In this document: positions 56,524 to 64,000 of the stretch, piece after piece
Layout of the letters: the number at the start of each line of letters is the position of its first letter
Numbering within the stretch: the stretch's first letter is position 1
From: Bombilactobacillus thymidiniphilus
Lineage (GTDB): Bacteria > Bacillota > Bacilli > Lactobacillales > Lactobacillaceae
DNA: 64,000 bases
Assembly: GCF_023380245.1 (NCBI RefSeq)
Contig: NZ_CP093365.1
Location: forward strand, 1,116,001 to 1,180,000
Direction: 5' to 3'
Position numbers and translations under genes: made by a program
Notes under the pieces: model-generated
What the model was told of the DNA's origin: nothing
Databases searched by the model: none
The model's input: only the letters and a program-made list of their open reading frames with translations

Positions 56524-57192
56524 ATGCGTAGTGAATTTGAAACGGAATTAAATGAATTGCATATTCGCTTTTCAGAAATGGCAATGATGATTAATGAAGC
56601 CATCAAAAAATCGATGCAGGCGTTCATTAATGATGATCCTAAATTAGCTCGCCAAGTGATTAAAGATGATCAAAAAATTAATAATCGCGAGGTGGATCTA
56701 GAGCAGAAATCTTTTGAAATGATCGCTTTACAGCAGCCAGTAACTTCTGATTTGCGAATGATTGTCACTATTTTAAAAGCTAGTTCTGATTTAGAGCGAA
56801 TGGGTGATCATGCAGCTAAAATAGCGCAAACTAGTTTACAATTGCAAAATAAAGTGCCGATTGTGGATGCTAAAAATTTGTTAGCTCAGATGGCAACGGA
56901 GATTGAAACCATGTTTTCACAAACAATTGATGCTTATCTGAAAGAAGATGACAAAGCGGCTATTCAATTAGCGCAGCGTGATGATAATATTGATAAATTA
57001 GCTGAAAAAGTGGATCATGTTTGTATTGAACATATGAAAAATGATAGTCAAATGGTTGAAGATGGGACCTCTTATATGCTTATTTCGACTTATTTAGAGC
57101 GGATGGGTGATTATGTAACTAATTTATGTGAATGGATTGTGTATCTAAAAAGCGGTAAATTGTCTGAATTAAATGCCAAAAATCACAACTAG
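56524..57192 (+). CDS. phoU: Phosphate signalling protein PhoU
   Basis: Negative modulator linking Pst transporter activity to PhoR, cytoplasmic and membrane-associated. 222 residues, two PhoU repeats of three helices each. Metal-binding type motifs: DLRMIVTILKASSDLERMGDHAAKIA in overlapping parts (TILKASSDLERMGDH), and ISTYLERMGDYVTNLCEW in the second repeat. Twelve bases after pstB2; last gene of the operon. Confidence 0.95.
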   Translation: MRSEFETELNELHIRFSEMAMMINEAIKKSMQAFINDDPKLARQVIKDDQKINNREVDLEQKSFEMIALQQPVTSDLRMIVTILKASSDLERMGDHAAKIAQTSLQLQNKVPIVDAKNLLAQMATEIETMFSQTIDAYLKEDDKAAIQLAQRDDNIDKLAEKVDHVCIEHMKNDSQMVEDGTSYMLISTYLERMGDYVTNLCEWIVYLKSGKLSELNAKNHN

Positions 57193-57239
57193 ATGTATGT
57201 TATAATAAATATTACGTCAAAGCAGAAAGTGGGCTTGCT

Positions 57240-57587
57240 GTGAAAATTATTTATCAAACTTTGATTAATACATTACTTTTTATGGCAATTGCTCGCGTCT
57301 TACCAACAATGTTATGGTTAAATGACTGGGTAAGCGCTGTGATTGCTGGTTTTATTTTGTTTATTTTGAACATTACTATTAAACCTATTTTAAAAATTAT
57401 TTCTTTACCGATTACTTTATTAACTTTTGGACTGTTTTCAATCGTAGTTAATGCACTGACATTGGAAATAGTTCGACTGATCATCCCGGGGTTTGGATTG
57501 AGTAGTTTTAGTGCAGCCATGCTTATTTCCGTGATTATGTCGATTGCCAATGCGTTTGTCGGTTATAATGCTTTTAAACGAACTTAG
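57240..57587 (+). CDS. Phage holin-like / YvlD family membrane protein
   Basis: Small membrane protein of PF04020 (YvlD-like), function unknown; in Bacillus linked to envelope stress. 115 residues with about four hydrophobic helices (FMAIARVLPTMLW, AVIAGFILFILNITIKPIL, ITLLTFGLFSIVVNALTLE, ISVIMSIANAFVGYNAF). GTG start preceded by AGAAAGTGGG. TATAAT at 57201-57206 may be its -10. A hairpin terminator follows and hprK is next, so it could be partly co-transcribed. Confidence 0.85.
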   Translation: MKIIYQTLINTLLFMAIARVLPTMLWLNDWVSAVIAGFILFILNITIKPILKIISLPITLLTFGLFSIVVNALTLEIVRLIIPGFGLSSFSAAMLISVIMSIANAFVGYNAFKRT

Positions 57588-57606
57588 CTTATTAGCTAGG
57601 TTTTTT
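57581..57606 (+). terminator. Terminator between the YvlD-like gene and hprK
   Basis: AACTTAGCT pairs with AGCTAGGTT (one G-T), loop TATT, then TTTTTT. The hprK promoter is not obvious, so partial read-through is possible. Confidence 0.75.
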
Positions 57607-57627
57607 ATTTACTTATAAGGGGACGTT

Positions 57628-58578
57628 ATGGGAAAAGTAAGTGTTACAGTACAAGATTTAATTAATCATACTAATTTGACAGTTTATAGCGGTCAAGATT
57701 TTTTGAGCGAGCGATTTTTAACAGATACGGAAATTTCTCGACCAGGACTAGAATTAACTGGTTATTTTGATTATTACCCGGCTGATCGTGTGCAATTGTT
57801 TGGGCAAACGGAAACGTCGTATGCCCGCTCGATGACCTCAAAGAATCGCTATCATGTTTTACGTGAAATGTCGACTGATAAAACACCCGCCTTTGTCTTT
57901 TCCCGGGGAATAAAACCCTCAAAAGAAATGGCACAAGCTGCGAAAGCAGCACATATTCCTATTTTAGGCTCTAATTTAACTACAACTCGTGTTTCAAACA
58001 TTATTACGCAATATTTGGAAAAAGTTTTAGCACCGCGTAAAAGTATTCACGGCGTTTTAGTAGATGTTTACGGTTTGGGAATTTTAATTAAGGGGGATTC
58101 GGGAATTGGCAAAAGTGAAACAGCTTTAGAACTGATTAAAAACGGGCATCGTTTGGTGGCTGATGATCGCGTTGACGTTTATCAACAAAATGAGCATACG
58201 ATTGTCGGCGAAGCGCCAGAAATTTTAAAGAATTTGATGGAGATTCGGGGAATCGGCATTATTGATGTAATGACTTTGTTTGGTGCCAGTGCGGTTCGAA
58301 CTTCTATGGAAATATCTTTGATTATCAATCTTAATAATTGGTCCAAAGATCAAAATTATGAACGTGTCGGTTTGGATAATAAGGTTGAGCGGATCTTTGA
58401 TGTGGATGTCCCGTCGATGGTGATTCCTGTTAAAGTTGGTCGAAATATCTCTAATATTATTGAAGTGGCGGCCATGGATTATCGTGCTAAAAAATTGGGC
58501 TATGATGCCGCGGATCGCTTTGAAAATAATTTAACTGGTTTAATCAAAAAAAATTCAGAAAGTGATCGTAATAAATGA
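57628..58578 (+). CDS. hprK: HPr kinase/phosphorylase
   Basis: Phosphorylates and dephosphorylates Ser46 of HPr, the master switch of carbon catabolite control. 316 residues. P-loop [15 protein letters not shown] near residue 156, HprK signature region [36 protein letters not shown] at the C terminus, and [11 protein letters not shown] near 141. Partner HPr is encoded at 1.8 kb. AAGGGG precedes the ATG. Stop overlaps the lgt ATG (ATGA). Confidence 0.97.
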   Translation: MGKVSVTVQDLINHTNLTVYSGQDFLSERFLTDTEISRPGLELTGYFDYYPADRVQLFGQTETSYARSMTSKNRYHVLREMSTDKTPAFVFSRGIKPSKEMAQAAKAAHIPILGSNLTTTRVSNIITQYLEKVLAPRKSIHGVLVDVYGLGILIKGDSGIGKSETALELIKNGHRLVADDRVDVYQQNEHTIVGEAPEILKNLMEIRGIGIIDVMTLFGASAVRTSMEISLIINLNNWSKDQNYERVGLDNKVERIFDVDVPSMVIPVKVGRNISNIIEVAAMDYRAKKLGYDAADRFENNLTGLIKKNSESDRNK

Positions 58579-59420
58579 CAAGAACTGCTTTAAATCCCAT
58601 TTTTTTACAAATTGGTCCATTAACTATTCGTTGGTACGGCGTTTTAATTGCTATTGGAGCCATTATTGGCGTGTGGGTGGCTGTAAAAGAAGCTAATCGC
58701 CGTCAAATTATGTCAGAAGATATTATTGATTTGGTTTTATGGGGTGTGCCTTTTGCTTTGATTGGGGCCCGCCTCTACTATGTCATTTTTCAGTGGCCTT
58801 TTTATTCGCAGTATCCAAGTGAAATTATTAAAATTTGGCATGGGGGGATTGCTATTTATGGTGGCTTGATTGCGGCTTTCATCGTAACGGCAGTCTTTAC
58901 TTATCATCGTCATTTACCTTTGTGGCTAGTTCTCGACATTGCAGCACCTAGTGTTTTAATTGGACAAATTGTTGGGCGCTGGGGAAACTTTATGAATCAA
59001 GAAGCTTATGGACGTATTACTTCTGCACATTTTTTGCATACTCTACATTTACCTAATTTTATTATTGAGCAAATGTTTATTAATGGACATTATCGCCAAC
59101 CCACTTTTTTGTATGAGTCTTGCTGGAATTTATTGGGCTTGATTATTATCTTGAGTTTGCGACATAAACCGGGCTTATTTAAACGTGGCGAAGTTTTTTT
59201 GAGTTATGTTTTGTGGTATTCTTTCGGTCGTTTTTTTGTTGAAGGTATGCGCACTGACAGTTTGTATTTAGGTGCAGGCATTCGTGTTTCTCAGCTGTTG
59301 TCGCTTCTATTATTTGTTGCTGCATTAGTGATTTTTATTTATCGCCGTCGTCAAAAAAATATGCCGACTTATTTGGCTGGTAGTGGTTTACGTTATCCTT
59401 ATAAACGTGAGGCAGATTAG
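58575..59420 (+). CDS. lgt: Prolipoprotein diacylglyceryl transferase
   Basis: Adds diacylglycerol to lipobox cysteines, e.g. PstS here. 281 residues, about seven membrane helices. Family motifs: [40 protein letters not shown] (His and Tyr near 94-99), [13 protein letters not shown] (Asn and Gln near 136-147), and [14 protein letters not shown]. Overlaps hprK; hprK-lgt is a conserved Firmicute pair. Confidence 0.96.
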   Translation: MTRTALNPIFLQIGPLTIRWYGVLIAIGAIIGVWVAVKEANRRQIMSEDIIDLVLWGVPFALIGARLYYVIFQWPFYSQYPSEIIKIWHGGIAIYGGLIAAFIVTAVFTYHRHLPLWLVLDIAAPSVLIGQIVGRWGNFMNQEAYGRITSAHFLHTLHLPNFIIEQMFINGHYRQPTFLYESCWNLLGLIIILSLRHKPGLFKRGEVFLSYVLWYSFGRFFVEGMRTDSLYLGAGIRVSQLLSLLLFVAALVIFIYRRRQKNMPTYLAGSGLRYPYKREAD

Positions 59421-59485
59421 TGGCATTTATGATGCCTAATAATTAAACTAGAATAATGATTAAATAGAGTTGAGGTGGGTATGTC

Positions 59486-60412
59486 TTGGCAAAAGAATAT
59501 GATGTAGTAATTATTGGTGCAGGACCAGCTGGTTTGACAGCAGCTTTATATGCGTCACGGGCTAATTTGAAAGTTTTACTTTTAGATCGTGGAATTTACG
59601 GTGGGCAAATGAATAATACTGCTGCTATTGAGAATTATCCTGGATTTGATTCAATATTGGGTCCCGATTTGAGTGAAAAAATGTATCAATCGGCAATTCA
59701 ATTTGGTGCACAGTATCAATATGGGACAGTAGAACAAATTGAGGATCATCAGACTTATAAAATTATTAAGACTAGCGACGAGGAATTTAAAGCTTTGGCA
59801 GTTGTTTTAGCAACTGGTTCCGAATATAAAAAAATTGGTGTTCCAGGTGAAGATGAATATTCTGGTAAAGGTGTATCTTATTGTGCGGTTTGTGATGGTG
59901 CTTTTTTCAAAAATGAAGATGTGGTCGTTATCGGTGGTGGTGACTCAGCCATAGAAGAAGGTGTTTATCTTACGCAACTAGCTAAGTCAGTGACGATTAT
60001 TCATCGACGTGATAAATTACGTGCACAGCAAATTTTGCAAAAACGTGCTTTTGCCAATGATAAAATTAAATTTATTTGGAATGCAGCCGTAGAAGAAATT
60101 CAAGGCGACCAAAATAAAGTAACGGGTGTCAAATATCGCGACAAAAAAACGGATGAACAACGAGTAATCAAAACTAGTGGAGTCTTTATTTATGTAGGAA
60201 TTCAACCTAATACCGAAAAATTACGGAATTTGGGTGTTACCAACGCTACTGGTTGGATTGAAACTAATGATTTAATGCAAACCAAAGTTCCTGGTATTTT
60301 TGCAGTTGGTGATGTGCGGCAAAAGAATTTGCGGCAAATTACGACAGCTGTCGGCGAAGGTGGCTTGGCTGGACAAGGTGTCTTTGATTATATTCAAACT
60401 TTAAAAGACTAG
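59486..60412 (+). CDS. trxB: Thioredoxin reductase
   Basis: NADPH-dependent flavoenzyme keeping thioredoxin reduced. 308 residues. FAD motif GAGPAGLTAALYASRA near residue 11, redox-active CAVC (SYCAVCDGAFF) near 133-136, NADPH motif VVIGGGDSAIEEGVYL, and the C-terminal FAD loop PGIFAVGDVRQKNLRQ. Start TTG 59486, with GAGGTGGG eight to ten bases upstream; ATG 59481 is out of frame. Position after lgt is conserved. Confidence 0.96.
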   Translation: MAKEYDVVIIGAGPAGLTAALYASRANLKVLLLDRGIYGGQMNNTAAIENYPGFDSILGPDLSEKMYQSAIQFGAQYQYGTVEQIEDHQTYKIIKTSDEEFKALAVVLATGSEYKKIGVPGEDEYSGKGVSYCAVCDGAFFKNEDVVVIGGGDSAIEEGVYLTQLAKSVTIIHRRDKLRAQQILQKRAFANDKIKFIWNAAVEEIQGDQNKVTGVKYRDKKTDEQRVIKTSGVFIYVGIQPNTEKLRNLGVTNATGWIETNDLMQTKVPGIFAVGDVRQKNLRQITTAVGEGGLAGQGVFDYIQTLKD

Positions 60413-60433
60413 CTGAATAAAGCTAGTCTTTTT
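60403..60433 (+). terminator. Terminator after trxB
   Basis: AAAAGACTAGCT pairs with AGCTAGTCTTTT, loop GAATAA; overlaps the trxB stop. Confidence 0.9.
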
Positions 60434-60542
60434 AATATAAATCTTGGCGACAGCGAATGTTTCTTATAATATTGATAGTGATAATTCATTGTTATGATAA
60501 AAAGGTATAATAAGGACAGCAAGATATTTGGAGGTTCAACTT

Positions 60543-62264
60543 ATGAGTTGGCAGGATAATTATCAAGTTTGGCAAAATAATTCAGAAATAGATCCAGCAT
60601 TAAAACAAGAACTAACGCAGATGGTAGCCAATCAAGCAGAATTGGAAGAAGCTTTTTATGCACCTTTAGAATTTGGCACTGCGGGAATGCGTGGCTTGAT
60701 GGGGCCAGGCATTAATCGCATGAATATTTATACGGTACGCCAAGCTGCCGAAGGTCTAGCGTTATTTATGGACACATTACCATTGGAACAAAAGCAAAGA
60801 GGTGTGGTAATTAGTTTTGATTCACGCTATCACTCAGAAGATTTCGCTCAACAAGCAGCTCGTGTTCTAGGACAGCATCAAATTCCTGTCTTTTTGTTTG
60901 ACAGTTTGCGTCCAACGCCAGAATTATCTTTTGCGGTGCGCCATTTGAATACTTATGCTGGAATTATGATCACGGCGAGTCATAATCCGGCACCTTATAA
61001 TGGTTTTAAAATCTATGGACCTGATGGTGGTCAAATGCCGCCACAAGAATCCAATTTAATTACTAATTTTGTGCGCCAAGTTACCGATTTATTTGCTATT
61101 GAAGTAACTACTTTACATCAAATGCGCCAGCAACATTTATTACAATTGATTGGTGAAGATGTCGATCAAGCCTATTTGCGAGAAATTAAAGCTGTCTCGT
61201 TAGATGAAGAATTATTGCATGAATATTCGGATTTGAAATTTGTTTACACACCACTACACGGTACGGGTAAAATGCTAGCTAGTCGCGTCTTTGAACAAGC
61301 CGGGTTATCTAATATGCGTATAGTGGCTGAACAAGCAATTTTGGATCCAGAATTTGCCACTGTGGAATTTCCTAATCCGGAATTTCCAGAAACCTTTGAT
61401 CTGGCGATTAAGCAAGGTAGTGCTATTTCTGCCGATGTTTTGATTGCAACAGATCCGGATGCTGATCGCTTAGGAGCTGCAGTTCGCCAACCTGATGGTC
61501 AATATCAGTTAATGTCTGGTAATCAAATTGCTTGTGTATTATTAAATTATATTTTAAGCACAAGGCAACGGCAAAATAAATTACCAGCTAATGGCGCTGT
61601 GGTTAAATCAATCGTTTCTACAGAACTAGCGTCTAAGATTGCACAATCTTATGGCGTAGAGATGATTAATGTGTTGACTGGTTTTAAATTTATTGCGGAG
61701 CAAATTCAGTCTTTTGAAGAGACTGGTGAACATGAATTTTTATTTGGTTTTGAGGAAAGTTATGGTTATTTGATCAAGCCTTTTGTGCGGGATAAAGATG
61801 CTTTGCAGGCTAGTTTATTGTTAGCCGAGGTGGCAGCTTATTATCGCAGTCGGGCCATGACTTTGTATGATGGTTTGCAAGAAATTTATGCAGAATATGG
61901 TTATTTTGAAGAGAAAACTATTTCTAAAACTTTTGTCGGCATAAATGGTACGCAACAAATGCAAAATTTGATGGATTCTTTTCGCAAGCAAGCTCCCAAA
62001 ATGATCGGTGATACTGCAGTAGTTAGTGTGCAGGATTTTCAAAGTGGAGTGCAAACTGAGCAAGATGGCAGTCAAATAAATTTAGGTTTGCCTAAGGCAA
62101 ATGTGTTAAAATTTATTTTAGCTGATGGTACTTGGATTGCTGTACGCCCTTCAGGTACTGAACCTAAAATTAAGAATTACATTGGGGTGGATGCTACTAC
62201 TGCTAAAGAGGCAGCTGCTAAAATTGCTGATTATGAACAAGTTATCCAAAATTGGTATAAATAA
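60543..62264 (+). CDS. pgm: Phosphoglucomutase / phosphomannomutase family enzyme
   Basis: Interconverts glucose-6-phosphate and glucose-1-phosphate for nucleotide sugars, including the polysaccharide cluster. Start ATG 60543 is eight bases after GGAGG; the in-frame TTG at 60528 contains the RBS. 573 residues. Phosphoserine loop ITASHNPAPYNGFKIYG near residue 143, metal loop ATDPDADRLG, sugar-binding GFEESYGY, and the phosphate loop RPSGTEPKIKNY near 545. TATAAT at 60506-60511 may be its -10. Confidence 0.94.
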   Translation: MSWQDNYQVWQNNSEIDPALKQELTQMVANQAELEEAFYAPLEFGTAGMRGLMGPGINRMNIYTVRQAAEGLALFMDTLPLEQKQRGVVISFDSRYHSEDFAQQAARVLGQHQIPVFLFDSLRPTPELSFAVRHLNTYAGIMITASHNPAPYNGFKIYGPDGGQMPPQESNLITNFVRQVTDLFAIEVTTLHQMRQQHLLQLIGEDVDQAYLREIKAVSLDEELLHEYSDLKFVYTPLHGTGKMLASRVFEQAGLSNMRIVAEQAILDPEFATVEFPNPEFPETFDLAIKQGSAISADVLIATDPDADRLGAAVRQPDGQYQLMSGNQIACVLLNYILSTRQRQNKLPANGAVVKSIVSTELASKIAQSYGVEMINVLTGFKFIAEQIQSFEETGEHEFLFGFEESYGYLIKPFVRDKDALQASLLLAEVAAYYRSRAMTLYDGLQEIYAEYGYFEEKTISKTFVGINGTQQMQNLMDSFRKQAPKMIGDTAVVSVQDFQSGVQTEQDGSQINLGLPKANVLKFILADGTWIAVRPSGTEPKIKNYIGVDATTAKEAAAKIADYEQVIQNWYK

Positions 62265-62271
62265 ATTGATT

Positions 62272-62307
62272 AAGCGTCCTTTGTTCAATGACAAAGTGGC
62301 GTTTTTT
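62272..62307 (+). terminator. Terminator after pgm
   Basis: AAGCGTCCTTTGT pairs with ACAAAGTGGCGTT with one bulged T, then a run of T. Confidence 0.78.
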
Positions 62308-62327
62308 GTTATTGTGCGCTAAAATAG

Positions 62328-62341
62328 CGAAAGTATGTTCG
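62328..62341. promoter_or_regulatory. LexA (SOS) box of uvrB
   Basis: CGAAAGTATGTTCG matches CGAACRNRYGTTCG at 13 of 14 positions. It lies 69 bases before the uvrB ATG, just upstream of a TATGAT -10 candidate (62348-62353). Confidence 0.78.
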
Positions 62342-62409
62342 GTATGCTATGATATTTGTTAGTATGCAAAATTGTGTATTGTCGACTTTTGTTTGGAGGA
62401 AAGTAATTA

Positions 62410-64000
62410 ATGATTGAACGAGTTACTAATAATCAATTTCAATTAGTTTCTAATTATCAACCAGCTGGTGATCAACAGCAAGCAATTAATAAGATTGATG
62501 CTGGTTTCCAAAAGGGCGAAAAGGCGCAGATTTTGAAAGGTGCTACGGGCACGGGTAAGACCTTTACTATGGCAAATGTTATTCAAAATTTAAATAAGCC
62601 TACTTTGGTGATTTCACATAATAAGACCTTGGCAGGTCAATTGTACGGTGAATTTAAAGAATTTTTTCCGCATAATGCAGTGGAATATTTTGTTAGTTAC
62701 TATGATTATTATCAGCCAGAAGCTTATGTTCCTTCTAGTGACACTTATATTGAGAAAGATTCTAGCATTAATGATGAAATTGACAAACTGCGTCATGCTG
62801 CTACTTCAGCTTTATTGGAACGCAATGATGTGATTGTGGTGGCTTCTGTTTCTAGTATTTTCGGTTTAGGTGATCCACGTGAATATCAAGATAGTGTCAT
62901 TTCTTTACGGACAGGACAAGAAATTAGTCGTGATTGGTTGTTAAAAGAACTAGTGCGTAATCAATTTGATCGTAATGATATTGATTTTCAAAGGGGACGT
63001 TTTCGGGTCCGTGGTGACGTGGTCGATATTTTCCCTGCTTCCAAAGATGATAACTCATTGCGGGTGGAATTTTTTGGTGATGAGATTGATCGGATTTTGG
63101 AAATGGATCCGTTGACTGGTGAAATTTTAGGTGAACGATCACAAGTTTCGATTTTTCCGGCGACGCATTTTATGACTAATGATGAGCAAATGCAAAGGGC
63201 AATTCAAAGTATTGAAGTGGAATTAAAACAGCGTTTAGCTGAACTTAAGCAGGCGGGACAATTGTTGGAAGCACAACGTCTAGAACAACGTACCAACTAT
63301 GATATTGAAATGATGCGAGAGATGGGCTACACTTCGGGAATTGAAAATTATTCGCGCCATATGGAAGGACGCTCAGCCGGTGAGCCGCCATTTACGCTGT
63401 TGGATTTTTTCCCAGATGATTTTAATATTATGATTGATGAATCGCATGTGACGATGCCACAAATAAGAGGGATGTACAACGGTGACCGAGCTCGTAAGCA
63501 AATGTTAATTGATTATGGTTTTCGTTTACCGAGTGCTTTGGATAATCGACCGTTAACTTTAAAGGAATTCGAAAGTCACGTGCACCAAATTTTGTATGTT
63601 TCTGCTACACCAGGTGATTACGAAATGAATCAGACCGATCATGTCGTGGAACAGGTTATTCGTCCAACTGGGTTATTGGATCCTCAAGTAGAGTTACGTC
63701 CAATTATGGGACAAATTGATGATCTGGTAGGCGAAATTAATCAACGCATTGAGAAAAATGAACGAACCTTAGTTACTACTTTAACTAAGAAAATGGCAGA
63801 AGATTTGACGGATTATTTAAAGGATTTAGGTATAAAAGTCGCTTACTTGCATAGTGATATTAAAACTTTGGAACGTACCGAAATCATTCGCGATCTACGT
63901 TTAGGTAAATATGATGTGCTAATTGGTATTAACTTATTGCGAGAAGGAATTGATGTACCTGAAGTGTCTCTGGTAGCGATTTTAGATGCCGATAAGGAAG
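62410..64000 (+). CDS. uvrB: Excinuclease ABC subunit B UvrB (C-terminal part beyond the window)
   Basis: Damage-verifying helicase-like component of nucleotide excision repair. 530 codons are seen. Walker [17 protein letters not shown] near residue 36, the beta-hairpin [20 protein letters not shown] in two parts, the DEAD-type [19 protein letters not shown], and helicase motifs [14 protein letters not shown] near the window end. TTTGGAGG precedes the ATG. A LexA box upstream indicates SOS induction. The C-terminal UVR motif lies outside the window. Confidence 0.97.
   Translation, partial: MIERVTNNQFQLVSNYQPAGDQQQAINKIDAGFQKGEKAQILKGATGTGKTFTMANVIQNLNKPTLVISHNKTLAGQLYGEFKEFFPHNAVEYFVSYYDYYQPEAYVPSSDTYIEKDSSINDEIDKLRHAATSALLERNDVIVVASVSSIFGLGDPREYQDSVISLRTGQEISRDWLLKELVRNQFDRNDIDFQRGRFRVRGDVVDIFPASKDDNSLRVEFFGDEIDRILEMDPLTGEILGERSQVSIFPATHFMTNDEQMQRAIQSIEVELKQRLAELKQAGQLLEAQRLEQRTNYDIEMMREMGYTSGIENYSRHMEGRSAGEPPFTLLDFFPDDFNIMIDESHVTMPQIRGMYNGDRARKQMLIDYGFRLPSALDNRPLTLKEFESHVHQILYVSATPGDYEMNQTDHVVEQVIRPTGLLDPQVELRPIMGQIDDLVGEINQRIEKNERTLVTTLTKKMAEDLTDYLKDLGIKVAYLHSDIKTLERTEIIRDLRLGKYDVLIGINLLREGIDVPEVSLVAILDADKE

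Noticed and set aside
1-64000. CRISPR arrays, prophage, IS elements, tRNA and rRNA
   Set aside because: No regularly spaced repeats, transposase or integrase frames, or tRNA/rRNA-like sequence were noticed on reading.

Overview
The window is a compact, AT-rich chromosomal segment from a low-GC Gram-positive bacterium, almost certainly a member of the Lactobacillaceae. This rests on HPr with both His15 and Ser46 plus HPr kinase, the spx-mecA-coiA-spxH locus, the ftsK/ymf/rodZ/pgsA/cinA/recA/rny order, a Wzx/Wzy-type exopolysaccharide cluster, a surface protein with BspA-like repeats and a WxL-like C terminus, and a CIRCE element. The genus cannot be fixed from sequence alone. Nothing looks like a prophage, IS element, CRISPR array, rRNA or tRNA.

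Layout: 1-1272 is the start of clpE (minus strand, cut by the window edge) behind a CIRCE-overlapped promoter. Next come a small conserved-looking ORF and ptsHI (1.5-3.8 kb), then a P1B copper ATPase after a gene-poor 300 bp patch (3.9-6.2 kb). An unknown minus-strand gene, a YhfI-type metallo-hydrolase, and the spx-mecA-coiA // spxH - relQ-nadK-pseudouridine synthase-mgtE region fill 6.2-14.1 kb. uppP, a lactonase-like gene, an AI-2E family permease and guaC follow (14.1-18.3 kb). guaC has PurR-box-like sites and is divergent from a structured leader in front of trmL and a DUF1149 gene.

19.5-28.7 kb is a one-direction polysaccharide cluster: Wzz-like regulator, BY-kinase, epimerase, initiating sugar-phosphate transferase, GT2, Stealth-family phosphotransferase, Wzy-like polymerase, GT4, Wzx flippase. 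No tyrosine phosphatase partner is present. 28.8-39.3 kb is the conserved cell-division, EF-P-modification, membrane-lipid and DNA-repair block ftsK, ymfF, ymfH, ymfI, rodZ, pgsA, a shortened cinA, recA (LexA box) and rny. 39.4-47.5 kb holds tagO, yigZ (minus), comFA-comFC, hpf, secA and prfB with its programmed +1 frameshift.

47.5-57.2 kb is a phosphate locus: phoP-phoR, a WxL/BspA surface protein, then pstS-pstC-pstA-pstB1-pstB2-phoU behind TTTACA repeats in an 11-bp register. The end carries a YvlD-like membrane protein, hprK, lgt, trxB, pgm and the first 530 codons of uvrB (LexA box).

Functional threads: ClpE, MecA, SpxH and Spx belong to one proteolysis and redox-stress network. HPr and HprK, 56 kb apart, form the carbon-catabolite switch. 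CoiA, ComFA, ComFC and RecA are DNA-uptake and recombination genes. The less ordinary signals are two genes whose only family-consistent starts are non-canonical codons (ATA for coiA, ATC for yigZ), the trmL leader RNA, the standalone CinA C-terminal domain, and the surface protein embedded in the Pho locus.
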